Positions 11,876 to 19,586 of a stretch of DNA of 64,000 nucleotides are shown one piece after another. Position 1 is the stretch's first letter, and each line of letters starts with the position of its first letter. This stretch comes from Rhodanobacter sp. C01 (GTDB lineage Bacteria; Pseudomonadota; Gammaproteobacteria; Xanthomonadales; Rhodanobacteraceae). The stretch covers positions 372,001 through 436,000 of the forward strand of contig NZ_MUNR01000012.1 in the NCBI RefSeq assembly GCF_002001045.1, given 5' to 3'. Both the position numbers and the translations under genes were made by a program. The notes under the pieces were generated by a model, which worked only from the letters and a program-made list of their open reading frames with translations, was not told where the DNA came from and did no database searches.

Positions 11876-12748
11876 ATGCAGATCGAGCAACTCAAACCCA
11901 TCATCGAGGCCGCCCTGCTGGCCTCCAGCCAGCCGATGACGGTTCATCAGCTGGGCGACCTGTTCAACGAGGCCGACGAAGTCAGTCATGCACAGATAGC
12001 CAAGGCGCTCGAAGCACTGGCCGATGACTGCAACGGCCGCGGCATCGAACTGAAGGAAGTGGCCTCCGGTTTCCGCTACCAGGTGCGTCAGGAGGTCCAT
12101 CCGTGGATCTCGCGGATGTGGACCGAAAAACCCAGCCGTTATTCGCGTGCGCTGCTCGAAACCCTGTCATTGATCGCCTACCGCCAGCCGATCACCCGCC
12201 CCGAGATCGAACAGATCCGCGGCGTGGTGGTGTCCTCCAACATCATCAAGACCCTGGAGGAGCGCGAGTGGATACGCGTGGTCGGCTACCGCGACGTGCC
12301 CGGCAAGCCGGCACTGTTCGGCACCACCCGCATGTTCCTCGACTACTTCAACCTGAAATCGCTGGACCAGCTGCCCCCGCTGTCGGAAATCCGCGACATG
12401 GAAGATCCGCAGCTGCGCTTCGAGCAGGAGCCCCTGCCCGCCCGCATCGTGCGCGACCTGCCGATCGATCCGGATGGGGAAGCCGTGGATGAGGTTGAAC
12501 CTGCAGCAGACGACGCTGAATCACACGACCAGCCACATGCACCGGCAGACGCCACCGATGCCGATCATCTTCAATTGACCAAGGCCGACGCCTCCGCGAA
12601 CGCCACTTCACCCGAACCCGACGAACACGACTCCGAACCGAGCCTGTCCGCCGAGACCCCGACTACCACTGCCGACGAGGCAGCGACCCCCGCCGCGGAC
12701 GTCGAAACCGACACCGCCGAGCAAGATACCGAGGAGTACCGCGCATGA
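11876..12748 (+). CDS. scpB: Segregation and condensation protein B
   Basis: ScpB is the accessory KITE subunit that dimerises on ScpA in the Smc-ScpAB complex. Residues 1-180 hold two winged helices with the family motifs KEVASGFRYQVR and RALLETLSLIAYRQPITRPE, followed by FGTTRMFLDYFNLKSLDQLP. The last ~100 residues are a long acidic, Asp/Glu/Thr/Ala-rich low-complexity tail not found in minimal ScpB proteins. The stop overlaps the rluB start by 4 bp (ATGA), so the two are probably translationally coupled. Confidence 0.93.
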   Translation: MQIEQLKPIIEAALLASSQPMTVHQLGDLFNEADEVSHAQIAKALEALADDCNGRGIELKEVASGFRYQVRQEVHPWISRMWTEKPSRYSRALLETLSLIAYRQPITRPEIEQIRGVVVSSNIIKTLEEREWIRVVGYRDVPGKPALFGTTRMFLDYFNLKSLDQLPPLSEIRDMEDPQLRFEQEPLPARIVRDLPIDPDGEAVDEVEPAADDAESHDQPHAPADATDADHLQLTKADASANATSPEPDEHDSEPSLSAETPTTTADEAATPAADVETDTAEQDTEEYRA

Positions 12749-14349
12749 CTGCGCCACAGAAATCCGTTCTATCCCTGAAGCGCGAGCCGCGCACTGACGA
12801 CACAGCTGCCCAGATCGAGGAGCGCCTGCACAAGGTGCTCGCCAATGCCGGCCTCGGCTCGCGCCGCATGCTCGAGCAGCGCATCCAGTCCGGTGAAGTC
12901 GAGTTGAACGGCAGTCCGGCCGGCATCGGCGCCAGCGTGCATGCCGGCGACCGCGTGGTGCTGGACGGCAAGCAGTTCGTCGTCGCCACCGACAACCGCG
13001 ACGACACCGAGGTGCTGATCTATCACAAGCCCGAGGGCGTGCTGACCACCCGCGACGATCCCGATGGGCGCCCCACCGTGTTCGAGCAGCTGCCGCGCCT
13101 GAAAGGTGCACGCTGGGTCGCCGTGGGCCGCCTCGACATCAACACCACTGGCCTGCTGCTGCTGACTACCGACGGCGAGCTGGCCAACGCGCTGATGCAT
13201 CCGAAGAGCGGGCTCGAGCGCGAATACCTGTGCCGTGTGCATGGCGAGGTGCCCGACGAGATCATCGAAAGGCTCAAGGCCGGCGTGGAACTGGACGACG
13301 GTCCTGCCCGCTTCGACGAGATCGCGGTGATCAGCCGCGGCGGCAGCCACAGCTGGTTCCGCGTGGTGATCCGTGAAGGCCGCAACCGCGAAGTACGCCG
13401 ACTGTGGGATTCGCAAGGCTTCCTGGTCAGCCGCCTGAAGCGCATTCGCTACGGCAAGATCGAGTTGCCGCGCAATCTGCGCCGTGGAGAGTGCGAGGCG
13501 CTCGACACGGAAGCCGTCAAGCAGCTGCGCCAGACCACCGGCCTCGGTGCGCCGCAGCCAGTGCTGACGCTGAGCCCGGTGCTGCACCAGCGCCGCGCCA
13601 ATCGCAACGTCACCGAATACCGTCCCGAGCGAGGCGCCAGCAGCGCCTGGACTGGCGGTCAGGACGAGGCGCGCGAATTGCGCGCGTACGACCGCATCCG
13701 TGAAGAACCCGTGCGCGGCCGCAAGCCACCACGCCGCGACGGCAAGGAAGTCAACGGCAACCTCGCCCGCCCAGAACGTGGTGCCGGCGGTGGCAACCGC
13801 GGCGGCAAGGGCCGACGCGTGGCGCCAGGCCAGGAACTGCCGTCGGTACGCACCTGGTTTGCTGGCGAAAGCCGTGAGGGCGGGGCTCGCCCCGGTGGTG
13901 CGCCGCGTGGCAATACCCCAGGTGGCCCCACCGGCAATCGCCGCCCAGCCGGTGGCAAGCCGTTTGGTGCTCGCGCCGGTGGCGAAGGCCGCGGTGCAGG
14001 CAGTCCCTACAGTGGCTTCGGTGGCGAGTCGCGTGGCACCAGCGGCAACCGCGCACATGCCGGTCGCCCGCAGGGCCAGGGCAATCACGCTCATGGCAAC
14101 CAGGCGCACGGCAATTCGTCCTACGGCAACCAGGCCCACGGCAATGCACGCCCGCAGGGCCAGGGCGGTGCGCGTCCGCAAGGCAGCGGTCGTCCGCAAG
14201 GGCAAGGTGGTAATCGCCCACAAGGTCAGGGCCGACCACAGGGCCAGGGTGGCAATCGCCCGCAAGGTGGTGGCCGTCCACAGGGACACGGTGGCGCGCC
14301 TGGTGGCCGTCCACAAGGGCGCGGTGGCAATCGTTCGGGCAACCGCTAA
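12745..14349 (+). CDS. rluB: 23S rRNA pseudouridine synthase RluB with long GRQ-rich tail
   Basis: RluB makes pseudouridine 2605 in 23S rRNA. Residues ~25-85 form an S4 RNA-binding domain (HKVLANAGLGSRRMLEQRI). The catalytic domain follows with the RsuA/RluB/E/F signature GRLDINTTGLLLLTTDG, catalytic D131, and REGRNREVRRLWDSQG. Beyond about residue 270 the protein continues for ~260 residues of Gly/Arg/Gln/Asn/His-rich low complexity; the end consists of RPQGQGG and QAHGN units. E. coli RluB is about 290 residues, so half of this protein is extra. Such RGG-like tails may bind RNA; that is inference. Confidence 0.92.
   Translation: MTAPQKSVLSLKREPRTDDTAAQIEERLHKVLANAGLGSRRMLEQRIQSGEVELNGSPAGIGASVHAGDRVVLDGKQFVVATDNRDDTEVLIYHKPEGVLTTRDDPDGRPTVFEQLPRLKGARWVAVGRLDINTTGLLLLTTDGELANALMHPKSGLEREYLCRVHGEVPDEIIERLKAGVELDDGPARFDEIAVISRGGSHSWFRVVIREGRNREVRRLWDSQGFLVSRLKRIRYGKIELPRNLRRGECEALDTEAVKQLRQTTGLGAPQPVLTLSPVLHQRRANRNVTEYRPERGASSAWTGGQDEARELRAYDRIREEPVRGRKPPRRDGKEVNGNLARPERGAGGGNRGGKGRRVAPGQELPSVRTWFAGESREGGARPGGAPRGNTPGGPTGNRRPAGGKPFGARAGGEGRGAGSPYSGFGGESRGTSGNRAHAGRPQGQGNHAHGNQAHGNSSYGNQAHGNARPQGQGGARPQGSGRPQGQGGNRPQGQGRPQGQGGNRPQGGGRPQGHGGAPGGRPQGRGGNRSGNR
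14060..14345 (+). repeat. Tandem repeats coding the RluB tail
   Basis: Imperfect 15-24 bp units encode RPQGQGG, RPQGGG and QAHGN in the 3' end of rluB. The repeats stay in frame. They are likely length-variable between strains. Confidence 0.75.
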
Positions 14350-14386
14350 ACCCTGGCTCAGTCCGGCCACACGAAGCAGCTGACCG

Positions 14387-14731
14387 ATGGTACGCATCTA
14401 TCACAATAGCCGCTGCTCCAAGTCGCGCGCCACACTGGCGTTGCTGGAACAGCATGTCGGCGCGTGCGAGGTGATCCACTACCTCGACACACCGCCCAGT
14501 GCCACCGAACTGGCCGTGCTGCTGGAGCAGCTCGGCATGAGCGCACGCGAACTGTTGCGCAGCGGCGAAGCGGAGTACCAGTCCCTCGGACTGGATGACC
14601 CCGCGCTCGACGATGCCGCACTGATTGCCGCAATGGTGGCACACCCGGAACTGATCGAACGGCCAATCGTGGTAGCCAATGGCAACGCAGTCATCGGACG
14701 CCCACCGGAAGCGGTGCTGGCGATACTCTGA
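14387..14731 (+). CDS. arsC: ArsC/YfgD-family thioredoxin-fold protein
   Basis: This 114-residue protein belongs to the glutaredoxin-like ArsC family. It carries IYHNSRCSKSRATLALLE with the single catalytic cysteine at residue 10, and the C-terminal ERPIVVANGNAVIGRPPE, where the second arginine and the cis-proline loop sit. It is closest in style to E. coli YfgD (CSKSR and YLDTPP motifs), whose arsenate reductase role is not well shown. No arsR, arsB or acr gene is nearby, so a true arsenic role is doubtful. It follows rluB after 37 bp and ends at a strong terminator. Confidence 0.85.
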   Translation: MVRIYHNSRCSKSRATLALLEQHVGACEVIHYLDTPPSATELAVLLEQLGMSARELLRSGEAEYQSLGLDDPALDDAALIAAMVAHPELIERPIVVANGNAVIGRPPEAVLAIL

Positions 14732-14744
14732 TTCACCGCGAATC

Positions 14745-14783
14745 GACAACAAAAGGCCGCCCTTGAGGCGGCCTTTTGTTGTC
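14745..14783. terminator. Strong bidirectional terminator
   Basis: A perfect 17-bp stem around a CTTGA loop has the core AAAAGGCCGCC / GGCGGCCTTTT. It lies between convergent arsC-like and amidase genes and gives T-runs on both strands. Confidence 0.93.
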
Positions 14784-14803
14784 GTACCAAGACGACGGAC
14801 AGA

Positions 14804-15610
14804 TCAGCCCGGATCGAGTGAAAACACGTCGGCATCCATCCATGCGGGAAACCGTTCGCGATGAGCAAGTAGCGGCGCCGGATCGAGCGTGATCGTCACT
14901 ACCTGCTCCTGCACACCCAGTTCGAGCAACGGCTCGCCGACCGGATCGATCACCGCACTGTCGCCGGCATAAGGCAGCTCGTTGCCATCCACACCGACCC
15001 GGTTCACGCCGATCACGTAGCTGAGGTTCTCGATCGCGCGAGCGCGCAACAGCGTGCGCCATGGGCCACGACGCGGTGCCGGCCAGTTGGCGACAAATAG
15101 CGCGAGGTCGTAGTCCATGCCTCCGTTTGCGGATGCCAGCCGGCGGTTGCGCAACCAGACCGGGAAGCGCAGGTCGTAACAGACTTGCGGCAGGATGCGC
15201 CACCCTTTCAACTCCACGATCAGCCGCTCGTTGCCGCCGCCGTAGCGGGTGTGCTCACCGGCCATGCGGAACAGATGGCGCTTGTCGTATTGCGCGAAGC
15301 TGCCATCGGGCCGCATCCATAGCAAACGGTTGTAGACCGTGCCGTTATCGCGAATCGCCAGACTGCCGCAGATCACTGAACCCACTTCGATCGCCAACGC
15401 ACGCAGCCAAGCGACGCCTTCGCCATCCATCGTTCCGGCACTGGCCTGGGTGTCGTTGCTGAAACCGGACAGGAAGGTCTCCGGCAGCACGATCAGGTCG
15501 CCGCCTTTCACCTGTCGCACCAGCGTGCCGTAGTAATCGCGATTGGCCGGTGCGTCATGCCAGCGGGTGGCGCCCTGCACCAGCGAAACCTTCAGGGGTT
15601 GCATGCTCAT
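14804..15610 (-). CDS. Nitrilase-family omega-amidase (YafV/MtnU type)
   Basis: The 268-residue carbon-nitrogen hydrolase has the Glu-Lys-Cys triad at E44 (VLPETFLSGF), K110 (QYDKRHLF) and C144 (QVCYDLRFP). The family hydrolyses 2-oxoglutaramate or 2-oxosuccinamate, the keto-amides left when glutamine or asparagine donates nitrogen in transamination. ATG 15610 overlaps the stop of the upstream aminotransferase gene (ATGA), so the two are coupled. That pairing supports the omega-amidase role: the amidase removes the product and drives transamination forward. Alternatives in the nitrilase family are less likely given the motif context and neighbour. Confidence 0.88.
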   Translation of the reverse strand: MSMQPLKVSLVQGATRWHDAPANRDYYGTLVRQVKGGDLIVLPETFLSGFSNDTQASAGTMDGEGVAWLRALAIEVGSVICGSLAIRDNGTVYNRLLWMRPDGSFAQYDKRHLFRMAGEHTRYGGGNERLIVELKGWRILPQVCYDLRFPVWLRNRRLASANGGMDYDLALFVANWPAPRRGPWRTLLRARAIENLSYVIGVNRVGVDGNELPYAGDSAVIDPVGEPLLELGVQEQVVTITLDPAPLLAHRERFPAWMDADVFSLDPG

Positions 15611-16749
15611 AGCCGGCACAGCCGCTCCGCTGCCGCTTCCATAGTCGCATCGCTCTTGGCGAAACACAGCCGCAGCAGGCGCGTGCCCGGCGCGGTTTCG
15701 TAGAACGGCGTCAGCGGAATCGCTGCCACGCCACCCTGCCCCACCAGCCAGCGGCTGAAGGGGAGATCGCCCTCATCGCGGATCGCCGAGTAGTCGACCA
15801 ACTGGAAATAACCGCCTGGCACATCGAGCAGCTTGAACCGCGACGGCGCCAGCAGCGTACGAAAACGGTCGCGCTTGACCTGATAGAACGCGGGCAAGTC
15901 CAGATAATGCTCGGGACTGCTGGCCATGAATTCGGCAAACGCCACCTGCGCCGGATGAAAGGTGCAGAACGTGAGGTACTGATGCACCTTGCGGAACTCA
16001 GCCGACAGTGCGGCTGGCGCCACCGCATAACCGACCTTCCAACCGGTGCAGTGATAGGTCTTGCCGAACGAGGAGACCACGATGCTGCGTTCGGCCAGTT
16101 CCGGATGACGCAGCACGCTCTCATGCTGTGCGCCGTCATACACGATGTGTTCGTATACCTCGTCGGACAGCACCACGATGGAGGTATTGCGCACGATCGC
16201 CGCCAGTTCTTCCAGATCCGTTGCCGACAGCACCGCACCCGACGGATTGTGCGGGGTGTTGATCAGGATCATCCGTGTCTTCGGCGTGATCGCGTCACGC
16301 ACGCGTTGCCAGTCGATCGCAAATGTCGGCACGGTCAACGGGATATGCATCGCACGCGCCCCTTGCAGCTCGATCGCCGGTTCGTAGCAGTCGTAGGCCG
16401 GGTCGAACACGATCACTTCCTCGCCTGCACGCACCAACGCGGCGATCGCCGCAAAGATGGCCTCGGTGGCTCCGGAGGTAACCGTGATGTCGCTGTCGAC
16501 GTCGAGTTTGCGACCGTACAAGCGTTCGGTCTTCAACGCGATCTGCTCGCGCAGGGTTGCCGTGCCGTGCATCGGCGCGTACTGGTTGCGCCCTTCGTTC
16601 ATCGCGCGGCTCAACGCATCGCGCAGCGCCTGCGGCGGCTCGAAGTCGGGAAAACCCTGGCCAAGGTTGACCGCCTTGTGCTCCAGCGCGAGCTGGCTCA
16701 TCACGCTGAAGATGGTGGTTCCGACTTTCGGGAGCTTGGTGTCTGTCAT
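15607..16749 (-). CDS. Methionine/glutamine-type aminotransferase (YbdL-like)
   Basis: This is a class I/II fold-type I PLP aminotransferase of 380 residues. The PLP lysine is in SSFGKTYHCTGWKVGY; NTPHNPSGAV and SDEVYEHIVYD are the other cofactor-binding motifs. N-terminal GTTIFSVMSQLALEHKAVNL and QYAPMHGTATLREQI match YbdL-type enzymes, which use methionine or its keto acid (KMTB). Start ATG 16749 gives the conserved N-terminus; the open frame runs about 20 codons further up. It is the first gene of a two-gene operon with the omega-amidase, which fits the last step of methionine salvage, with mtnA located at 57-58 kb. Confidence 0.88.
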   Translation of the reverse strand: MTDTKLPKVGTTIFSVMSQLALEHKAVNLGQGFPDFEPPQALRDALSRAMNEGRNQYAPMHGTATLREQIALKTERLYGRKLDVDSDITVTSGATEAIFAAIAALVRAGEEVIVFDPAYDCYEPAIELQGARAMHIPLTVPTFAIDWQRVRDAITPKTRMILINTPHNPSGAVLSATDLEELAAIVRNTSIVVLSDEVYEHIVYDGAQHESVLRHPELAERSIVVSSFGKTYHCTGWKVGYAVAPAALSAEFRKVHQYLTFCTFHPAQVAFAEFMASSPEHYLDLPAFYQVKRDRFRTLLAPSRFKLLDVPGGYFQLVDYSAIRDEGDLPFSRWLVGQGGVAAIPLTPFYETAPGTRLLRLCFAKSDATMEAAAERLCRL

Positions 16750-16838
16750 CACTTGGCCGTATGGATGTCCATAAAGTAGGAAGCGTAACGCATGAGAGGT
16801 ATCGCGCACATCATGCTGCTTGGATCAAACCGCATCGA

Positions 16839-17813
16839 TCATGGCTTGGACAAATCGTCCAGCGGGCGTCCCTTGCACTGCTCGTGCTTCAGCAGGGTCG
16901 TGGCCGGCAATCGCTCGGCCAGGAAATCGACCAGCGCACGCACGCCAGGCAACATGCCGCGCCGGCTGGGGTAGACGAAGTGCATGATGCCCTCGGGCAC
17001 GCTCCAGTCCGGCAGCACCACTTCGAGTTCACCGCGGGTGATCGCGGGCGCGCAGACAAATTCCGGCAGCAGCGCCACACCCAGACCGCGGCGGGCGGAT
17101 TCAAGCAGTACCGCGAAATCGCCGGTGATCAGGCGTGCCTGCACTTCCACATTGACCTGTTCGCCGTTCGCGCCAATCAGTTCCCATACCTGTGCGCCCT
17201 CGTGCTCTCGCATCGACAGTGCCGGCAAATTCGCCAGTTCATCGGGAGTGGTCGGACGCCCCTGTGCGCTCAGCAGCCTTGGGCTGGCCACCAGCTTGGT
17301 GCGCGACTGGCCAAAGCTGCGCATCACCAGGTTCGCATCGCTGTCCAGCTTGCTGCGTACCCGGATCGCAAGGTCATAGCCTTCGCCGATCACATCGACG
17401 CGACGGTCACTTGAAAGTACGCGCACCTGCATCTTCGGGTATTGCGCCAGGAAATCCGGCAGCAGGTAGGCCAGCACCGTTTGCGCCAGCGAGACCGGGC
17501 AACTCAGGCGCACCACGCCGCGTGGCTCGGCACGCAATTCGTCCACCGCGTCCTGTGCGGCCTGCGCCTCTTCCAGCACGGCGCGGCAATGCGCGTAGAA
17601 GCGCTCACCGACCTCGGTCACCATGAAGCGCCGCGTGGTCCGCTGCAGCAGGCGCACGCCCAGCCTCTCCTCCAACTGGGCCACGCGCTTGCTCAAGCGT
17701 GATTTCGGTACACCCAGAGCACGACCGGCTGCGGAAAAGCCCCCATGCTCGACTACCGCGGCAAAGAAATACAGATCGTTGAGATCCTGCAGCGCTCCGC
17801 TCAATACCGTCAT
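16839..17813 (-). CDS. LysR-family regulator beside azoR
   Basis: The 324-residue regulator has an N-terminal winged HTH (FFAAVVEHGGFSAAGRALGV, then SRLSKRVAQLEERLGVRLLQ) and a PBP2-type effector domain of the CrgA/AaeR-like group. It is divergent from the azoreductase gene with 112 bp between, a layout common for LysR regulators controlling redox enzymes. A perfect inverted repeat in that gap is the likely binding site. The inducer is unknown; electrophiles or quinones are plausible given the partner. Confidence 0.9.
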   Translation of the reverse strand: MTVLSGALQDLNDLYFFAAVVEHGGFSAAGRALGVPKSRLSKRVAQLEERLGVRLLQRTTRRFMVTEVGERFYAHCRAVLEEAQAAQDAVDELRAEPRGVVRLSCPVSLAQTVLAYLLPDFLAQYPKMQVRVLSSDRRVDVIGEGYDLAIRVRSKLDSDANLVMRSFGQSRTKLVASPRLLSAQGRPTTPDELANLPALSMREHEGAQVWELIGANGEQVNVEVQARLITGDFAVLLESARRGLGVALLPEFVCAPAITRGELEVVLPDWSVPEGIMHFVYPSRRGMLPGVRALVDFLAERLPATTLLKHEQCKGRPLDDLSKP

Positions 17814-17828
17814 GATCGTTTCCTTAAA

Positions 17829-17843
17829 CGGACTATAAGTCCG
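17829..17843. promoter_or_regulatory. Palindromic operator candidate, lysR/azoR gap
   Basis: Perfect inverted repeat CGGACT-ATA-AGTCCG, 16 bp before the LysR start. The centre reads TATAGT on the minus strand and may be the LysR -10, so binding would autorepress. The 11-bp core recurs between fumC and purB. Confidence 0.55.
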
Positions 17844-17925
17844 ATATCTGCCATCTTATCGCCGTATTGTTCCAAATATACCCTGATCACATCGCCGCTT
17901 CGTCGGCAGTATCAGGAACCTCATC

Positions 17926-18516
17926 ATGAAACTGTTGCATATCGATTCCAGCGCGTTGGGTACCCATTCCGTGTCGCGCCAGCTCACCGCCGACATCGTA
18001 GCCGAGCTGAAGCGCAAGGCTGCCGGCATCGAAACTCATTACCACGATCTGACCGCTGAACCACTGCCGCATTGGGCGCCGGTGGTCGACGCCAGCGACC
18101 CTGCCGTGGCGCTGGGCAACCAGATGCTGGAAGACTTTCTCGCTGCCGACATCGTGGTGATCGGTGCGCCGATGTACAACTTCGGCATTCCCAGCCAGCT
18201 CAAGGCATGGATTGACCGCATCGCGGTCGCCGGCAAGACCTTCCGCTATGGCGCCAACGGTCCTGAGGGGCTGGCTGGTGGCAAGCAGGTGATCGTCGCC
18301 TCCAGCCGTGGTGGCATGTATAGCAGCGGCCCGGGCGCCGTGATGGATTTCCAGGAGTCCTATCTGCGTACCGTGTTCGGCTTCATCGGCATCACCGAGG
18401 TGAGCTTCGTGCGCGCCGAAGGGCTCAATATGGGCGATGACCCGAAAGCACAGGCATTGCAATCGGCGCAGGCCGCGATTGCTGCGCTGGTCGCACCGGT
18501 GGCCAAGGTCGCCTGA
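17926..18516 (+). CDS. azoR: FMN-dependent NADH-azoreductase
   Basis: This is a flavodoxin-fold quinone/azo reductase of the AcpD/AzoR family, 196 residues, cytoplasmic and FMN-dependent. Seen motifs are [20 protein letters not shown] (phosphate-binding start), [18 protein letters not shown] and [12 protein letters not shown], all characteristic of AzoR. It reduces quinones and azo dyes by two-electron transfer from NADH and helps against thiol-reactive quinones. It is single and divergent from its probable LysR regulator. A hairpin with T-rich tail follows at 18542. Confidence 0.93.
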   Translation: MKLLHIDSSALGTHSVSRQLTADIVAELKRKAAGIETHYHDLTAEPLPHWAPVVDASDPAVALGNQMLEDFLAADIVVIGAPMYNFGIPSQLKAWIDRIAVAGKTFRYGANGPEGLAGGKQVIVASSRGGMYSSGPGAVMDFQESYLRTVFGFIGITEVSFVRAEGLNMGDDPKAQALQSAQAAIAALVAPVAKVA

Positions 18517-18541
18517 GTTCCAACGCTTCGAGCTGAGCGCG

Positions 18542-18570
18542 ACGGCCCTGCGGGGCCGTTTGCGTTTGCG
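18542..18570 (+). terminator. azoR terminator
   Basis: Stem ACGGCCC / GGGCCGT with a TGCG loop is followed by an interrupted T-rich tail (TTTGCGTTTG counting the last stem base). Confidence 0.65.
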
Positions 18571-18796
18571 GTCAAGAATGACCTGGTAGCGCAGCCGGCC
18601 ATGCGTTGACACAACGAAACCCTGCAGCCTTGGCGGCCTAGGGGTTGTCGGCAGCAGTCTTGATATACAACGTGCGTGATCGATCGCGTTGCCCCGCTCC
18701 ACCCGAAAGGCCGGCCTCGTACTGGCCTTTGCATCGATGCGCCTCACTTTTCGGCCTATAGGCCATCAGTCATGTTGCGAAATCGCATTCTGGTTG

Positions 18797-18824
18797 TTGA
18801 CAGCTCAAAACATGGTGTTATAGT
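18797..18824 (+). promoter_or_regulatory. Strong sigma-70 promoter of the YtrA/ABC operon
   Basis: Consensus TTGACA (18797-18802) and TATAGT (18819-18824) are 16 bp apart, 42 bases before the first ATG. It is one of the best promoters in the window. The operator overlaps its -10. Confidence 0.85.
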
Positions 18825-18837
18825 TCACTACAACACC
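18814..18837. promoter_or_regulatory. YtrA-type operator, GGTG-N16-CACC
   Basis: Inverted repeat GGTGTTATAGT-TC-ACTACAACACC pairs at 10 of 11 positions and overlaps the -10. From memory, GGTG-N16-CACC is a site reported for YtrA-family GntR regulators in Xanthomonas. Since the regulator is encoded in this operon, autorepression is the natural reading. Confidence 0.75.
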
Positions 18838-18866
18838 AGACAACGAGCTCACCAAGGAGGCCCGTC

Positions 18867-19208
18867 ATGAAAGCGCAAAAACTGATCGCCAGCGTCGCCG
18901 CCGTCCTGTTCACCACCGCCACTCTCGGCGTCCTGAACTACAACGTCGCCAGCCAGCAGGCAGCGAGTACCGAAATCAATGGCATCAAGGTCATCAACCT
19001 GGCGCCGATCAATGTCCACCCCAGCGCCGAAGAACAGCGCGCCGCCGCGTTGCTGGCCGATGTCGGCGCTGCCGGCCTCGCCGTGATCCCGAGCATCGGC
19101 CGCCTGAGCGGCACCGGCAGCACGGAACAGTTCAGCCTGGTCAGGTCCCAGCTGGCCATGCCCTACTATTCGTTTGGCAACAAATTCGGCAGCACCAGCA
19201 AGGAATAA
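18867..19208 (+). CDS. Small exported protein of the YtrA operon
   Basis: This 113-residue protein starts MKAQKLIASVAAVLFTTATL, a hydrophobic segment at about residues 5-24 that acts as signal peptide or membrane anchor. The remainder is soluble, with INGIKVINLAPINVHPSAEE and a Ser/Gly/Thr-rich end, no cysteine and no known domain that I can name. It has the best ribosome binding site in the window, AAGGAGG six bases before the ATG, right after the consensus promoter, so expression should be high when derepressed. It is the first gene of the GntR/ABC operon and ends 3 bp before the regulator. It may be a substrate or sensor of the ABC system; that is inference. Confidence 0.75.
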   Translation: MKAQKLIASVAAVLFTTATLGVLNYNVASQQAASTEINGIKVINLAPINVHPSAEEQRAAALLADVGAAGLAVIPSIGRLSGTGSTEQFSLVRSQLAMPYYSFGNKFGSTSKE

Positions 19209-19211
19209 AAC

Positions 19212-19586
19212 ATGACCATCACCTGGAACGACAGCGTCCCGATCTATCGCCAACTGCACCAGCGTGTGGTGGCGATGATCCTGGACGGCGCCTTGAACGA
19301 GGGCGACCCGCTGCCGTCGGTACGCCAGGTGGCAGCGGATTTTCAGATCAATCCGCTGACCGTCTCGAAGGCGTACCAGGAACTGGTCGACGAACAACTG
19401 GTTGAAAAAAGGAGGGGTTTAGGCATGTTCGTCATCGAGGGCGCCCGCGAGGCGCTGCTGAAATCCGAACGCGAGCGGTTCCTGCGCGAAGAGTGGCCGA
19501 CGCTGTTTGCCCGGCTGCAACGACTTGGGCTGGATCTAAAGACGCTGCTGCGCGAAGCCGGCACGGACAAGGAGGAGCAGTCATGA
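19212..19586 (+). CDS. GntR-family repressor, YtrA subfamily
   Basis: The 124-residue protein is a short GntR: a winged helix at residues ~8-75 (PLPSVRQVAADFQINPLTVS, then KRRGLGMFV) and a brief helical dimerisation tail instead of a large ligand domain. That size and the directly following ABC ATPase define the YtrA subfamily, which usually represses its own operon and is released by cell-envelope or peptide-antibiotic signals. The stop overlaps the ATPase start by 4 bp. Its likely operator lies upstream of the operon at 18814. Confidence 0.92.
   Translation: MTITWNDSVPIYRQLHQRVVAMILDGALNEGDPLPSVRQVAADFQINPLTVSKAYQELVDEQLVEKRRGLGMFVIEGAREALLKSERERFLREEWPTLFARLQRLGLDLKTLLREAGTDKEEQS

Larger units (their letters stand above)
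18517..18866. other. Gene-free stretch with terminator and promoter
   Basis: The 350 bases hold the azoR terminator at the left and the promoter/operator of the next operon at the right. Between them I see only a 12-bp palindrome GGCCTATAGGCC (18753-18764) and no coding frame. Confidence 0.7.

Noticed and set aside
14060-14345. Possible CRISPR-like repeat array
   Set aside because: Repeats are contiguous, in frame and have no unique spacers; they code the RluB tail.
14387-14731. Arsenic resistance operon
   Set aside because: No arsR, arsB, acr3 or arsH is near, and the protein is YfgD-like.
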